Assembly (NCBI GenBank): GCA_029203165.1
Contig: CP119308.1
Span: 496,001-560,000 of the forward strand
DNA length: 64,000 nucleotides
Direction: 5' to 3'
DNA from: Candidatus Microbacterium colombiense
Lineage (GTDB): Bacteria; Actinomycetota; Actinomycetes; Actinomycetales; Microbacteriaceae
In this document: in pieces, positions 1 to 6,719 of the stretch
How positions within the stretch are numbered: the stretch's first letter is position 1
Layout of the letters: each line of letters begins with the position of its first letter
Made by a program: the position numbers and the translations under genes
Notes under the pieces: model-generated
Database searches by the model: none
What the model saw: only the letters and a program-made list of their open reading frames with translations
What the model was told of the DNA's origin: nothing

Positions 1-249
1 CTGGGCGTCGTGCTCATCGCCGTGTTCCTCGACCGGGTGACGGCGGCGCTGGGCGCGGCCGGTCAGAACTCCTCGTCACTGCTGGGCCTGCTCGCCCGTC
101 GTCGCGACCAGCGCCGACTCGACGCGGCAGCCGCTGCGGGCGAGGCTGCTGCTCACGGCGCCGCTGTTCACGGCGCTGCTCACGACGGCGTCGACGGGGC
201 GGAGCAGGATGCGGCATCCCCGCACCGCGCTCCCGTCGCCGCCCCCTGA
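1..249 (+). CDS. ABC transporter permease, C-terminal end (glycine betaine/proline type), partial
   Basis: Only the last 82 codons are inside the window; the reading frame is open from base 1 and ends at the TGA at 247-249. The first residues (LGVVLIAVFLDRVTAALG) match the usual end of the last transmembrane helix of ProW/OpuAB-type permeases, where a VFLDR motif is followed by a cytoplasmic tail. The tail here is long, Ala/His-rich and low in complexity, so it is probably unstructured. The next gene downstream is a glycine-betaine-type binding lipoprotein, which supports the assignment to an osmoprotectant importer. The start and the ATPase gene must lie to the left of the window. Confidence 0.7.
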   Translation: MGVVLIAVFLDRVTAALGAAGQNSSSLLGLLARRRDQRRLDAAAAAGEAAAHGAAVHGAAHDGVDGAEQDAASPHRAPVAAP

Positions 250-333
250 CCCCCCCCGCCCCTCTGACCCCCGCGCCTTCGGGCGCACCTGCAACACACA
301 CAGCACACACATACGGAACTGGAAGAGATCACC

Positions 334-1254
334 ATGAAGAAGAACATCGTCACCATCGCGGCGCTCGGCGTCGCAGCATCCCTCACCCTCGCCGGCTGCA
401 GCGGCGACGGCATGGGCGGAACCGGCGGAGGCACGGGCGACGGCGGTAGCGGCTCGGGCGACAAGGGCACGATCACGCTGGGCTTCCTGCCCTCGTGGAC
501 CGACGGCCTGAGCACGGCGTACCTGCTGCAGGACCAGCTCGAGAAGATCGGCTACACGGTCGAGATGAAGACGCTCACCGAGGCGGGTCCGCTGTACACC
601 GGTCTCGCGCAGGGCGACGTCGACATGTACCCGTCGGCCTGGCCCGAGCTCACTCACGCCGAGTACATGGACACCTACGGCGACGACATCGAGGACCTCG
701 GCAAGTACTACGCGAACGCGAAGCTCACGCTCGCGGTGCCGGAGTACTCCGACCTGACCTCGATCGAAGACCTCCAGGGCAAGGGTGCCGACTTCGACGG
801 CAAGATCTACGGCATCGAGCCGGGCGCCGGCCTCACGAAGCAGACCCAGAAGATGCTGCCCGAGTACGGCCTCGACGGCGAATACGAGCTGGTCACCTCG
901 TCGACCGCGGCGATGCTCACCGAGCTGAAGACCGCGACCGACAAGCAGGAGGATGTCGTCGTGACCCTGTGGCGTCCGTTCTGGGCCAACGACGCGTTCC
1001 CCGTGAAGGACCTCGAAGACCCCAAGGGCGCGATGGGCGAGGCCGAGGGGCTGCACTTCCTCGGCACGAAGGGCTTCGCGGAGGAGTTCCCCGAGGCGGC
1101 CGAGCTGATCAAGCAGATCCAGCTGGACGACGAGCAGTACGGCGCGCTGGAAGACCTCGTGGTGAACGAGTTCGGCGAGGGCCAGGAAGCGGATGCCGTC
1201 GACGCATGGCTCGAGCAGTACGGCGACCAGTTCGACTGGGTCGTCACCAGCTGA
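334..1254 (+). CDS. Glycine betaine/proline-type ABC transporter substrate-binding lipoprotein
   Basis: A 306-residue OpuAC/ProX-type binding protein that should capture a quaternary ammonium compound (glycine betaine, carnitine or similar) outside the membrane and deliver it to the permease whose end lies just upstream. The N-terminus is a lipoprotein signal with lipobox LAGC and acylated Cys22, followed by a Gly/Ser-rich linker to about residue 47. The mature part has family hallmarks including SAWPELTHAEYMDTY and LWRPFWAND, whose tryptophans form the aromatic cage in this family. GGAAGAG lies just before the ATG. The 84-base gap to the permease gene and the shared direction suggest one operon. 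The exact ligand cannot be read from sequence. Confidence 0.85.
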   Translation: MKKNIVTIAALGVAASLTLAGCSGDGMGGTGGGTGDGGSGSGDKGTITLGFLPSWTDGLSTAYLLQDQLEKIGYTVEMKTLTEAGPLYTGLAQGDVDMYPSAWPELTHAEYMDTYGDDIEDLGKYYANAKLTLAVPEYSDLTSIEDLQGKGADFDGKIYGIEPGAGLTKQTQKMLPEYGLDGEYELVTSSTAAMLTELKTATDKQEDVVVTLWRPFWANDAFPVKDLEDPKGAMGEAEGLHFLGTKGFAEEFPEAAELIKQIQLDDEQYGALEDLVVNEFGEGQEADAVDAWLEQYGDQFDWVVTS

Positions 1255-1283
1255 CCTGAGTAGCCCTTCCGTGCACGCACGGA

Positions 1284-1350
1284 GGGAGGCGAATACCCCG
1301 GGGTAGGAGTGGATGACAGCATCCGTCCTACCTCGGGGTATTCGCCTCCC
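1284..1350. terminator. 67-bp near-perfect palindrome between convergent genes (bidirectional terminator-like)
   Basis: Arms at 1284-1308 and 1326-1350 (25 bp) are complementary at all but one position, which is a G-T wobble in RNA. The loop itself contains a second stem, GGATG/CATCC around ACAG. It lies between the binding-protein gene ending at 1254 and the convergent permease gene ending at 1375, where a bidirectional terminator is expected. There is no T tract, which is common in actinobacteria. It is much longer than a usual terminator and could instead be a mobile palindromic repeat. Confidence 0.65.
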
Positions 1351-1374
1351 TCGGGGCGGGGGTCACGGCGCCGA

Positions 1375-2142
1375 TCAACTGATCCTCCGGCGATAGGCGA
1401 GCATCGCGAACACGTAGGCGACCACGAGGATGCCGACGCACCAGGCGAGTGCGACCCAGATGTCGGTCCCCACCGGTTTCTCGGCGAAGAGCGCCTGGAT
1501 CGTGTTGACGATCGAGGTCACCGGCTGATTCTCGGCGAACCACCGCACCGGGCCCGGCATGGTGTCGGTCGGCACGAAGGCCGAGCTGATGAACGGCAGG
1601 AAGATGAGCGGATACGAGAACGCGCTCGCCCCGTCGACCGTCTTCGCGCTGAGGCCCGCGATGATCGCCAGCCAGGTCAGGGCCAGGGTGAACAACAGCA
1701 GGATGCCGATCGCCGCGAGCCACGCCAGCGGGCTCGCCCCGGTGCGGAATCCCATCAGGAAGCCGACGCCGAAGATGATCGCCAGGGTGATGCCATTCGC
1801 CACGAGCGATGTGAGCACATGGGCCCACAGCACGCTGGATCGCGCGATCGGCATGGAGTGGAACCGCTCGAAGATGCCGCTCTGCATGTCGGTGAGCAGC
1901 CGGAACGCCGTGTAGGCGATACCGGAGGCGATCGCGATGAGCAGGATGCCGGGCAGCAGGTAGTTCACGTAGTTCTCTGCGCCGGTGCTCTGGCGCAGGG
2001 CTCCTCCGAAGACGTAGACGAACAGCAGCATCAGCGCGATCGGGGTGACCGCCGTGGTGATGATGGTGTCGGCGCTGCGGAAGATGTGCCGCATCGAGCG
2101 GCCGGTGAGTGTCGCGGTGTCGGCGACGAAATGCGTGCTCAT
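1375..2142 (-). CDS. ABC-2 type exporter permease (DrrB-like)
   Basis: A 255-residue integral membrane protein of the ABC-2/DrrB family, with about six transmembrane segments. Recognisable parts include the membrane segment TPIALMLLFVYVFGGAL, the loop SGIFERFHSMPIARSSVL with the ERF/PI pattern typical of DrrB proteins, and a last helix followed by the basic tail YRRRIS. It should pair with the ATPase whose stop overlaps its start by four bases (ATGA), forming a drug or lipid exporter. It is the last gene of a PadR, DUF1048, ATPase, permease operon. The substrate is unknown; DrrAB relatives commonly export hydrophobic antibiotics. Confidence 0.85.
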   Translation of the reverse strand: MSTHFVADTATLTGRSMRHIFRSADTIITTAVTPIALMLLFVYVFGGALRQSTGAENYVNYLLPGILLIAIASGIAYTAFRLLTDMQSGIFERFHSMPIARSSVLWAHVLTSLVANGITLAIIFGVGFLMGFRTGASPLAWLAAIGILLLFTLALTWLAIIAGLSAKTVDGASAFSYPLIFLPFISSAFVPTDTMPGPVRWFAENQPVTSIVNTIQALFAEKPVGTDIWVALAWCVGILVVAYVFAMLAYRRRIS

Positions 2143-2912
2143 GCTGCGTCCTCCTTCGTGACCGGGGCGCCGACGAGGGTGAGGAAGATCTCCTCCAGGC
2201 TCGGCTGCTTCTCGACGTACTCGACCTTCGCCGCCGGAAGCAGCGTCTTCAGCTCGGCGAGCGTGCCGTTCGCGATGATGCGTCCCTCGTGCAGGATCGC
2301 GATGCGGTCGGCCAACTGCTCCGCCTCATCGAGATACTGCGTGGTGAGCAGCACCGTGGTGCCGGTGTTCGCGAGCTCCTTGACGACGTCCCACACCTCG
2401 ATGCGTCCCTCGGGGTCGAGGCCGGTGGTCGGTTCGTCGAGGTAGATGACCTCGGGATGCCCGACCAGGCTCATGGCGATGTCGAGCCGTCGCCGCATGC
2501 CGCCGGAGTAGGTGCCGACCTTGCGCGACGCGGCATCCGTCAAGCGGAAGCGCGTCAGCAACTCATCGGCGACGGCGGCGGGCGACGGCAGGTGGCGCAG
2601 TCTCGCGACGAGCACGAGGTTCTCGCGACCGGTGAGGATCTCGTCCACCGCCGCGAACTGCCCGGTCAACGAGATCTTCTCGCGCACCTGCAGCGGGTTC
2701 GCGGCGACGTCGATCCCGTGCACCGCCGCGGTGCCGGCATCCGCCGTCAGCAGTGTCGAGAGGATGCGGACCATCGTGGTCTTGCCCGCACCGTTCGAGC
2801 CGAGCAGGGCGAAGACGCTGCCGCGCTGCACGTCGAAGTCGACGCCGCGCAGCACGTGCAGATCCTTGTACGACTTCTCGATGCCGCGCACCGAGATCGC
2901 TGCCTCCGTCAT
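2139..2912 (-). CDS. ABC exporter ATP-binding protein (DrrA-like)
   Basis: A 257-residue nucleotide-binding subunit that powers the downstream DrrB-like permease. The Walker A motif reads GSNGAGKTT, the signature is YSGGMRRR, and Walker B with the D-loop is VIYLDEPTTGLD. The C-terminal region (KVEYVEKQPSLEEIFLTLVG) is the usual DrrA/CcmA-type C-terminal helix. ATG at 2910-2912 gives the family-typical start MTEAAISVRGIEKSYK and overlaps the stop of the DUF1048 gene by four bases, indicating translational coupling. Regulation is probably through the PadR repressor encoded two genes upstream. Confidence 0.92.
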   Translation of the reverse strand: MTEAAISVRGIEKSYKDLHVLRGVDFDVQRGSVFALLGSNGAGKTTMVRILSTLLTADAGTAAVHGIDVAANPLQVREKISLTGQFAAVDEILTGRENLVLVARLRHLPSPAAVADELLTRFRLTDAASRKVGTYSGGMRRRLDIAMSLVGHPEVIYLDEPTTGLDPEGRIEVWDVVKELANTGTTVLLTTQYLDEAEQLADRIAILHEGRIIANGTLAELKTLLPAAKVEYVEKQPSLEEIFLTLVGAPVTKEDAA

Positions 2913-3280
2913 GATCGTTCCTCCGTCTTCTTCGCCTTGTCGACGGCCGTGATCAGGCGTGCGCGCTCCTTGTCGATCCACTGCTTCCCGCCGTAGGCGA
3001 GGGTGTAGTTCTCGGCGAACTCGACCGGGTCGTCGCCCACGATCGCGCTGACCGGGGTGCCGTCGATCGCGGCGCGCTCCCACAGGTCGGCGTGGTCGGC
3101 GATCATCTGCACGAGGGTGTCGCCGTCGGTGATGCCGCCGTAGTACATGAAGTATCGGTCGAACGCCTCGGCCGCGCCGCGGTACGGCTCGGGGAGGGCG
3201 TCGAGACGCTTCTTCGCGTCGCGGTACTGCTTCTTCTGCTCGAGCGATCCGGTGAGCGCTTCGATCCATCTGGCAGCCAT
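2909..3280 (-). CDS. DUF1048 family protein
   Basis: A 123-residue soluble, charged helical protein that resembles the DUF1048 family, which is often encoded next to PadR regulators and multidrug ABC exporters in actinobacteria and Firmicutes. The N-terminal half (AARWIEALTGSLEQKKQYRD) begins an amphipathic helical bundle and includes YFMYYGGITDGD. The start ATG at 3278-3280 lies two bases after the PadR stop, and its stop overlaps the ATPase start. Its biochemical role is not known; a partner or sensor of the PadR/exporter system is plausible from context only. Confidence 0.8.
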   Translation of the reverse strand: MAARWIEALTGSLEQKKQYRDAKKRLDALPEPYRGAAEAFDRYFMYYGGITDGDTLVQMIADHADLWERAAIDGTPVSAIVGDDPVEFAENYTLAYGGKQWIDKERARLITAVDKAKKTEERS

Positions 3281-3282
3281 GA

Positions 3283-3654
3283 TCAGTTCTCCTTGCTGGT
3301 GGTGTGTGTGGTGCCGGTCGTGTCTGTCGTGCCGGTCGCGCGGAGGTGCTCGATGCGTCCGGCGAGGAACCCCCAGGTCTTCCAGAACTCCTCGAGCTCT
3401 GCGCGACCCTGCGGATTGAGGGAGTAGACCTTGCGGGGCGGCCCCTTCTCGCTCGGCACCTTCTCGACGTCGACGAGTCCGCGCTGCTCGACCCGCACCA
3501 GCAGGGCGTAGATCGTGCCCTCGGCGATGTCGGTGAAGCCGTGCTCGCGCAGTCGTGCGGTGATGTCGTATCCGTACGCCGGCTGCTCGGCCACGAGCGC
3601 GAGCACGATGCCCTCGAGTGTGCCCTTGAGCATCTCGGTCATCTGTTTTCCCAT
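3283..3654 (-). CDS. PadR family transcriptional repressor
   Basis: A 123-residue regulator with the PadR winged-helix fold: residues about 7-90 contain the characteristic LKGTLEGIVLALVAEQPAYGYDI opening (here described in part), the recognition region FTDIAEGTIYALLVRVEQRGLV and the wing EKGPPRKVYSLNPQGRAEL. The last 20 residues are Thr-rich and probably disordered. It leads the exporter operon, with the DUF1048 gene two bases downstream. PadR proteins are usually repressors of adjacent exporter genes, released by the exported drug or a phenolic ligand. Two perfect 10-bp palindromes upstream of its start are the likely operators, so autoregulation is expected. Confidence 0.9.
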   Translation of the reverse strand: MGKQMTEMLKGTLEGIVLALVAEQPAYGYDITARLREHGFTDIAEGTIYALLVRVEQRGLVDVEKVPSEKGPPRKVYSLNPQGRAELEEFWKTWGFLAGRIEHLRATGTTDTTGTTHTTSKEN

Positions 3655-3677
3655 GGTGCTCCCTCCTTCGTCCGTTG

Positions 3678-3747
3678 GTACTCAGTGATGATGAGTACCG
3701 GTACAAAGTAACACTGAGTACCGGTACTTAGCAACACTGAATACTGA
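3678..3747 (-). promoter_or_regulatory. Promoter and paired operators of the PadR/exporter operon
   Basis: The palindrome GTACCGGTAC occurs twice, at 3695-3704 and 3718-3727, with starts 23 bp apart (about two helical turns). GGTACTCAGT (3678-3687) is also the inverse of ACTGAGTACC (3713-3722). On the minus strand a possible promoter reads TTGCTA, 18 bases, TACTTT; one palindrome falls between these elements and the other just downstream of the -10. This is the expected placement for repression by the PadR protein whose start is at 3654. The -35/-10 assignment is by eye. Confidence 0.6.
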
Positions 3748-3801
3748 ACTTCTTCGGATGCGCGTGGCGGATGGCGGAGCTGTGGTGCCACTTCTTTTTA
3801 C

Positions 3802-3833
3802 TTGACGATGTAACTTAACCTTGGAAAGATAAT
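3802..3833 (+). promoter_or_regulatory. Possible promoter of the first GH97 gene
   Basis: TTGACG at 3802-3807 is followed by AAAGATAAT at 3825-3833, giving either AAAGAT at 17-base spacing or GATAAT at 20-base spacing. The region is AT-rich compared with its surroundings and lies about 40 bases before the start codon. Assignment is by eye. Confidence 0.35.
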
Positions 3834-3871
3834 CCCGCCAGCGCGACGATGCGATGGCGGAAGGAGCCATG

Positions 3872-6583
3872 ATGGCTGCACTCAGACGTCTGTCCTTGGC
3901 CACGGTGGCCGCACTCGTCCTGTCCGGAGGGCTGGTGCTGGCATCTCCGGCAGCGGCCGTGACGGACCACACGGTGACATCTCCTGATGGGGGAACCGCC
4001 CTCACCGTCCGCAATGAGAACGACGGAACCCTCACGTACACCGTCGTTCAGGACGGCGTGACCGTGATCGCGTCGTCGAAGATGGGGGTCGTCACCGCTG
4101 CCTCCGACCTCTCGACCTCACTCGCCTTCGATTCGGAGACCAACACCGCGGTCACGCAGAACTACACGCTGGTCGAGCACTTCAACGGGTCGGTCTCTTC
4201 CTCCGCCAATCAGATGACCCTGCGCTACCACCGGGGGAGCGCCCAGCTCGCCGTCGTGGTGCAGGCGCATGACGACGGCGTCGCCTTCCGCTATGAGGTC
4301 TCGGGCGTGGGCAGCACCACCATCACGCGCGAGGCGACGACCTTCGCCCTCCCCGCTGACACGGGTCTCTGGGCGAGCGACTACCGCAGCGCCCGCGACT
4401 ACGAAGATGCGTACCCGTACGTGTCGGCCGCATCGATGGGCACCCGGCACTTCTCGATGCCGACCCTGGCGAGCATCGCGAACAACGCCCGCTGGGCGCT
4501 GATCTCCGAGGCGGCGGTGTACGTCAACCCGACGTATCCGGCGACGCGGCTCGACGCGCAGGGCAACGGCAACCGCACGCTCAAGGTGCAACTGCCCGGC
4601 CCGGACAACGACGTCTTCAACACGTCGACCGCTGCCACCCAGGTGGCGACCAATGGATCGTTCGTGACCCCGTGGCGTGCGATCGCGGTGAGCTCCGCGC
4701 TCGACGAGATCGTCAACACCAGCCTCATCACCGACCTCAACCCGGCGCCCGCGGCGGGCACCGACACGTCGTGGATCCGTCCGGGCAAGGCGCTGTGGTC
4801 GTGGTGGTCGAACGAGGAGAAAGCCTCGGAAGGCGACGACATGGTGCGCTCCCAGAAGGAGTACATCGACATCGCCGAACAGCTGAACATGCAGTTCGTC
4901 ACGGTCGACTGCTGCTACAACGACGCCGACGGATCGATCGAGCAACTCGTCGCCTACGGCAAGAAGCGCGACATCGGCATCTTCATCTGGAAGAACAAGG
5001 GCGACTACGTCAACGGGGATGGGTCGTACTTCACCCAGGCGCAGCTCGACACCGCCATGCAGGCCGTCGCGAACCGCGGAGTCGCCGGCGTGAAGATCGA
5101 CTTCATGCAGAGTGACCGGCTCGACACGATGGCCCTGTACGACCGGATCGCGAAGGCGGCCATGAAGGCGCACGTGCTCGTGAACTTCCACGGCAGCACC
5201 AAGCCCTCGGGTGAGAACAGGACCTATCCGAACATCATCACCACGGAGGCGATCCTGGGCAACGAGCAGTACAAGTACGGGCGTCCGCCGACGGCCGTCG
5301 ACAGTGCGACCTACCCCTTCACGCGCAATGCGGTGGGCGGGATGGACATGACCCCGGTCATCTTCTCGAACCCGAACCTGCTGACCACGCACGCGCATCA
5401 ACTGGCTCAGAGCGTGTTGTTCAGCTCGGCGATGCAGCACTTCGCCGACTCGGCTGCCGCGTACGAGACCTGGGTCGGGCGGCATCTGCTCAGCGCGGTC
5501 CCCACGGTGTGGGACGAGAGCAAGCTCGTGGAGGGATTCCCTGACGACTTCGCGACGATCGCGCGACGGTCCGGCAGCGAGTGGTACATCGGATCGGTCG
5601 CTGACGCGGCTCGCACGACCAGCATCCCGCTGACCTTCCTCGGAGCAGGGACGTTCACCGCGACCCTGTTCAAGGACGGTGCGAACGACCGCCAGATCGT
5701 CACGCAGACGCTCTCGGTGACCTCGGCGACGACACTGGCCGTGCCGATCCGGGCGCATGGCGGACTCACGGTGCACATCAGCGCGAACCCGCTGCCGTTC
5801 AGCGGCACGAGCGACCGGGTGCTCGAGGCGGAGGCGAGTGGGAACACGCTCGCCGGTGGTGCCAGCGTCGCGTCCTGCCCCGGATGCTCGGGTGGTTCGA
5901 AGGTCGGCAGTCTCGGCAACGGGGCGACCGTGCGGTTCAACGCCGTGCAGGCGCCGGTCGCCGGGGCCTACGTGCTGCGGGTCGGATACCTCGCCGAGGA
6001 TCCCCGCTCGTTCACGGTGTCGGTCAACGGCGGCACGGCGCAGACGGTCTCGCCGCCGCGCTCAGGCAAGGGGAACGCGGGAAACCCGAGTGGATGGGAC
6101 ATCGTGCGCGACGTCGAGGTGCCCGTCACGCTGACGGCCGGCGCGAACACGATCACGATCGGCGGATCGAGTTACGCGCCTGACATCGACCGCATCATCG
6201 TGCTGCGCTCGTATGAGGCCGAATCGGCGAGCAATACCCGCACGGGCACTGCGGTGACGGCCTCCTGCACGGGCGCGGAGTGCTCCGGGCAGAAGGTCAC
6301 GGGACTCACGGGTGCGTCGACGCTGGTGTTCGCCGGCGTGCAGGCGCTGACGGCCGGATCGACCACCGTACAGATCCGCTACACGGCAGCGACCGCTCGT
6401 ACGGCTCAGGTGCGCGTCAACGGCGGATCGCCGATCACGGTGGCGTTCCCGGTCACGGCGAACGCGAACGACGTGAGCACGCAGACGGTGCATCTGCCGC
6501 TGACCGCGGGTGCGAACACCATCACGATCGATGCGGCCGGTGGCACGGGGCCCGACGTCGACCGGATCGTCGTCCGGCAGTAG
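3872..6583 (+). CDS. Secreted GH97 alpha-glycosidase with two C-terminal carbohydrate-binding modules
   Basis: A 903-residue glycoside hydrolase family 97 enzyme. A signal peptide (about residues 1-30, ending near ASPAAA) directs export. The GH97 N-terminal beta-domain is followed by the catalytic barrel, with GKALWSWWSNEE, the likely nucleophile Asp404-410 region VKIDFM (Asp410 counted from the chosen start) and a likely acid/base Glu459 in NIITTEA. Asp instead of Glu at the first site is the pattern of retaining GH97 enzymes such as BtGH97b alpha-galactosidase. After about residue 640 come two related CBM6/35-like beta-sandwich modules (VLEAEASG..., SYEAESASN...). ATG 3872 has AAGGAG five bases upstream and is preferred over 3854 and 3869. 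The gene sits beside a GH36 alpha-galactosidase, so an alpha-galactoside substrate is likely. Confidence 0.85.
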   Translation: MAALRRLSLATVAALVLSGGLVLASPAAAVTDHTVTSPDGGTALTVRNENDGTLTYTVVQDGVTVIASSKMGVVTAASDLSTSLAFDSETNTAVTQNYTLVEHFNGSVSSSANQMTLRYHRGSAQLAVVVQAHDDGVAFRYEVSGVGSTTITREATTFALPADTGLWASDYRSARDYEDAYPYVSAASMGTRHFSMPTLASIANNARWALISEAAVYVNPTYPATRLDAQGNGNRTLKVQLPGPDNDVFNTSTAATQVATNGSFVTPWRAIAVSSALDEIVNTSLITDLNPAPAAGTDTSWIRPGKALWSWWSNEEKASEGDDMVRSQKEYIDIAEQLNMQFVTVDCCYNDADGSIEQLVAYGKKRDIGIFIWKNKGDYVNGDGSYFTQAQLDTAMQAVANRGVAGVKIDFMQSDRLDTMALYDRIAKAAMKAHVLVNFHGSTKPSGENRTYPNIITTEAILGNEQYKYGRPPTAVDSATYPFTRNAVGGMDMTPVIFSNPNLLTTHAHQLAQSVLFSSAMQHFADSAAAYETWVGRHLLSAVPTVWDESKLVEGFPDDFATIARRSGSEWYIGSVADAARTTSIPLTFLGAGTFTATLFKDGANDRQIVTQTLSVTSATTLAVPIRAHGGLTVHISANPLPFSGTSDRVLEAEASGNTLAGGASVASCPGCSGGSKVGSLGNGATVRFNAVQAPVAGAYVLRVGYLAEDPRSFTVSVNGGTAQTVSPPRSGKGNAGNPSGWDIVRDVEVPVTLTAGANTITIGGSSYAPDIDRIIVLRSYEAESASNTRTGTAVTASCTGAECSGQKVTGLTGASTLVFAGVQALTAGSTTVQIRYTAATARTAQVRVNGGSPITVAFPVTANANDVSTQTVHLPLTAGANTITIDAAGGTGPDVDRIVVRQ

Positions 6584-6603
6584 CCGCGACGACGGGCGGC
6601 CGT

Positions 6604-6654
6604 CGCGAGAAACACCTCCTGCGGCGAGACATCACGCAGGAGCGTGTTTCTCGC
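6604..6654. terminator. Strong hairpin between convergent glycosidase genes
   Basis: CGCGAGAAACACCTCCTGC at 6604-6622 pairs with 6636-6654 over about 19 bases with one bulged base, leaving a 13-base loop. It lies 20 bases after the first GH97 stop and upstream of the end of the convergent GH36 gene, so it can terminate both transcripts. Confidence 0.6.
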
Positions 6655-6662
6655 GGCGGGAG

Positions 6663-6719
6663 GTGTTTCTTGAGGCTGGGCGTGTTTCTTGAGGCTGAGC
6701 GTGTTTCTTGAGGCTGGGG
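6663..6719. repeat. Three tandem copies of a 19-bp unit
   Basis: The unit GTGTTTCTTGAGGCTGGGC starts at 6663, 6682 and 6701; copies differ at one to three positions. The repeat ends exactly at the stop codon of the GH36 gene. The GTGTTTCT core also forms the right arm of the hairpin just upstream, so the repeats may be derived from it. Confidence 0.8.
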
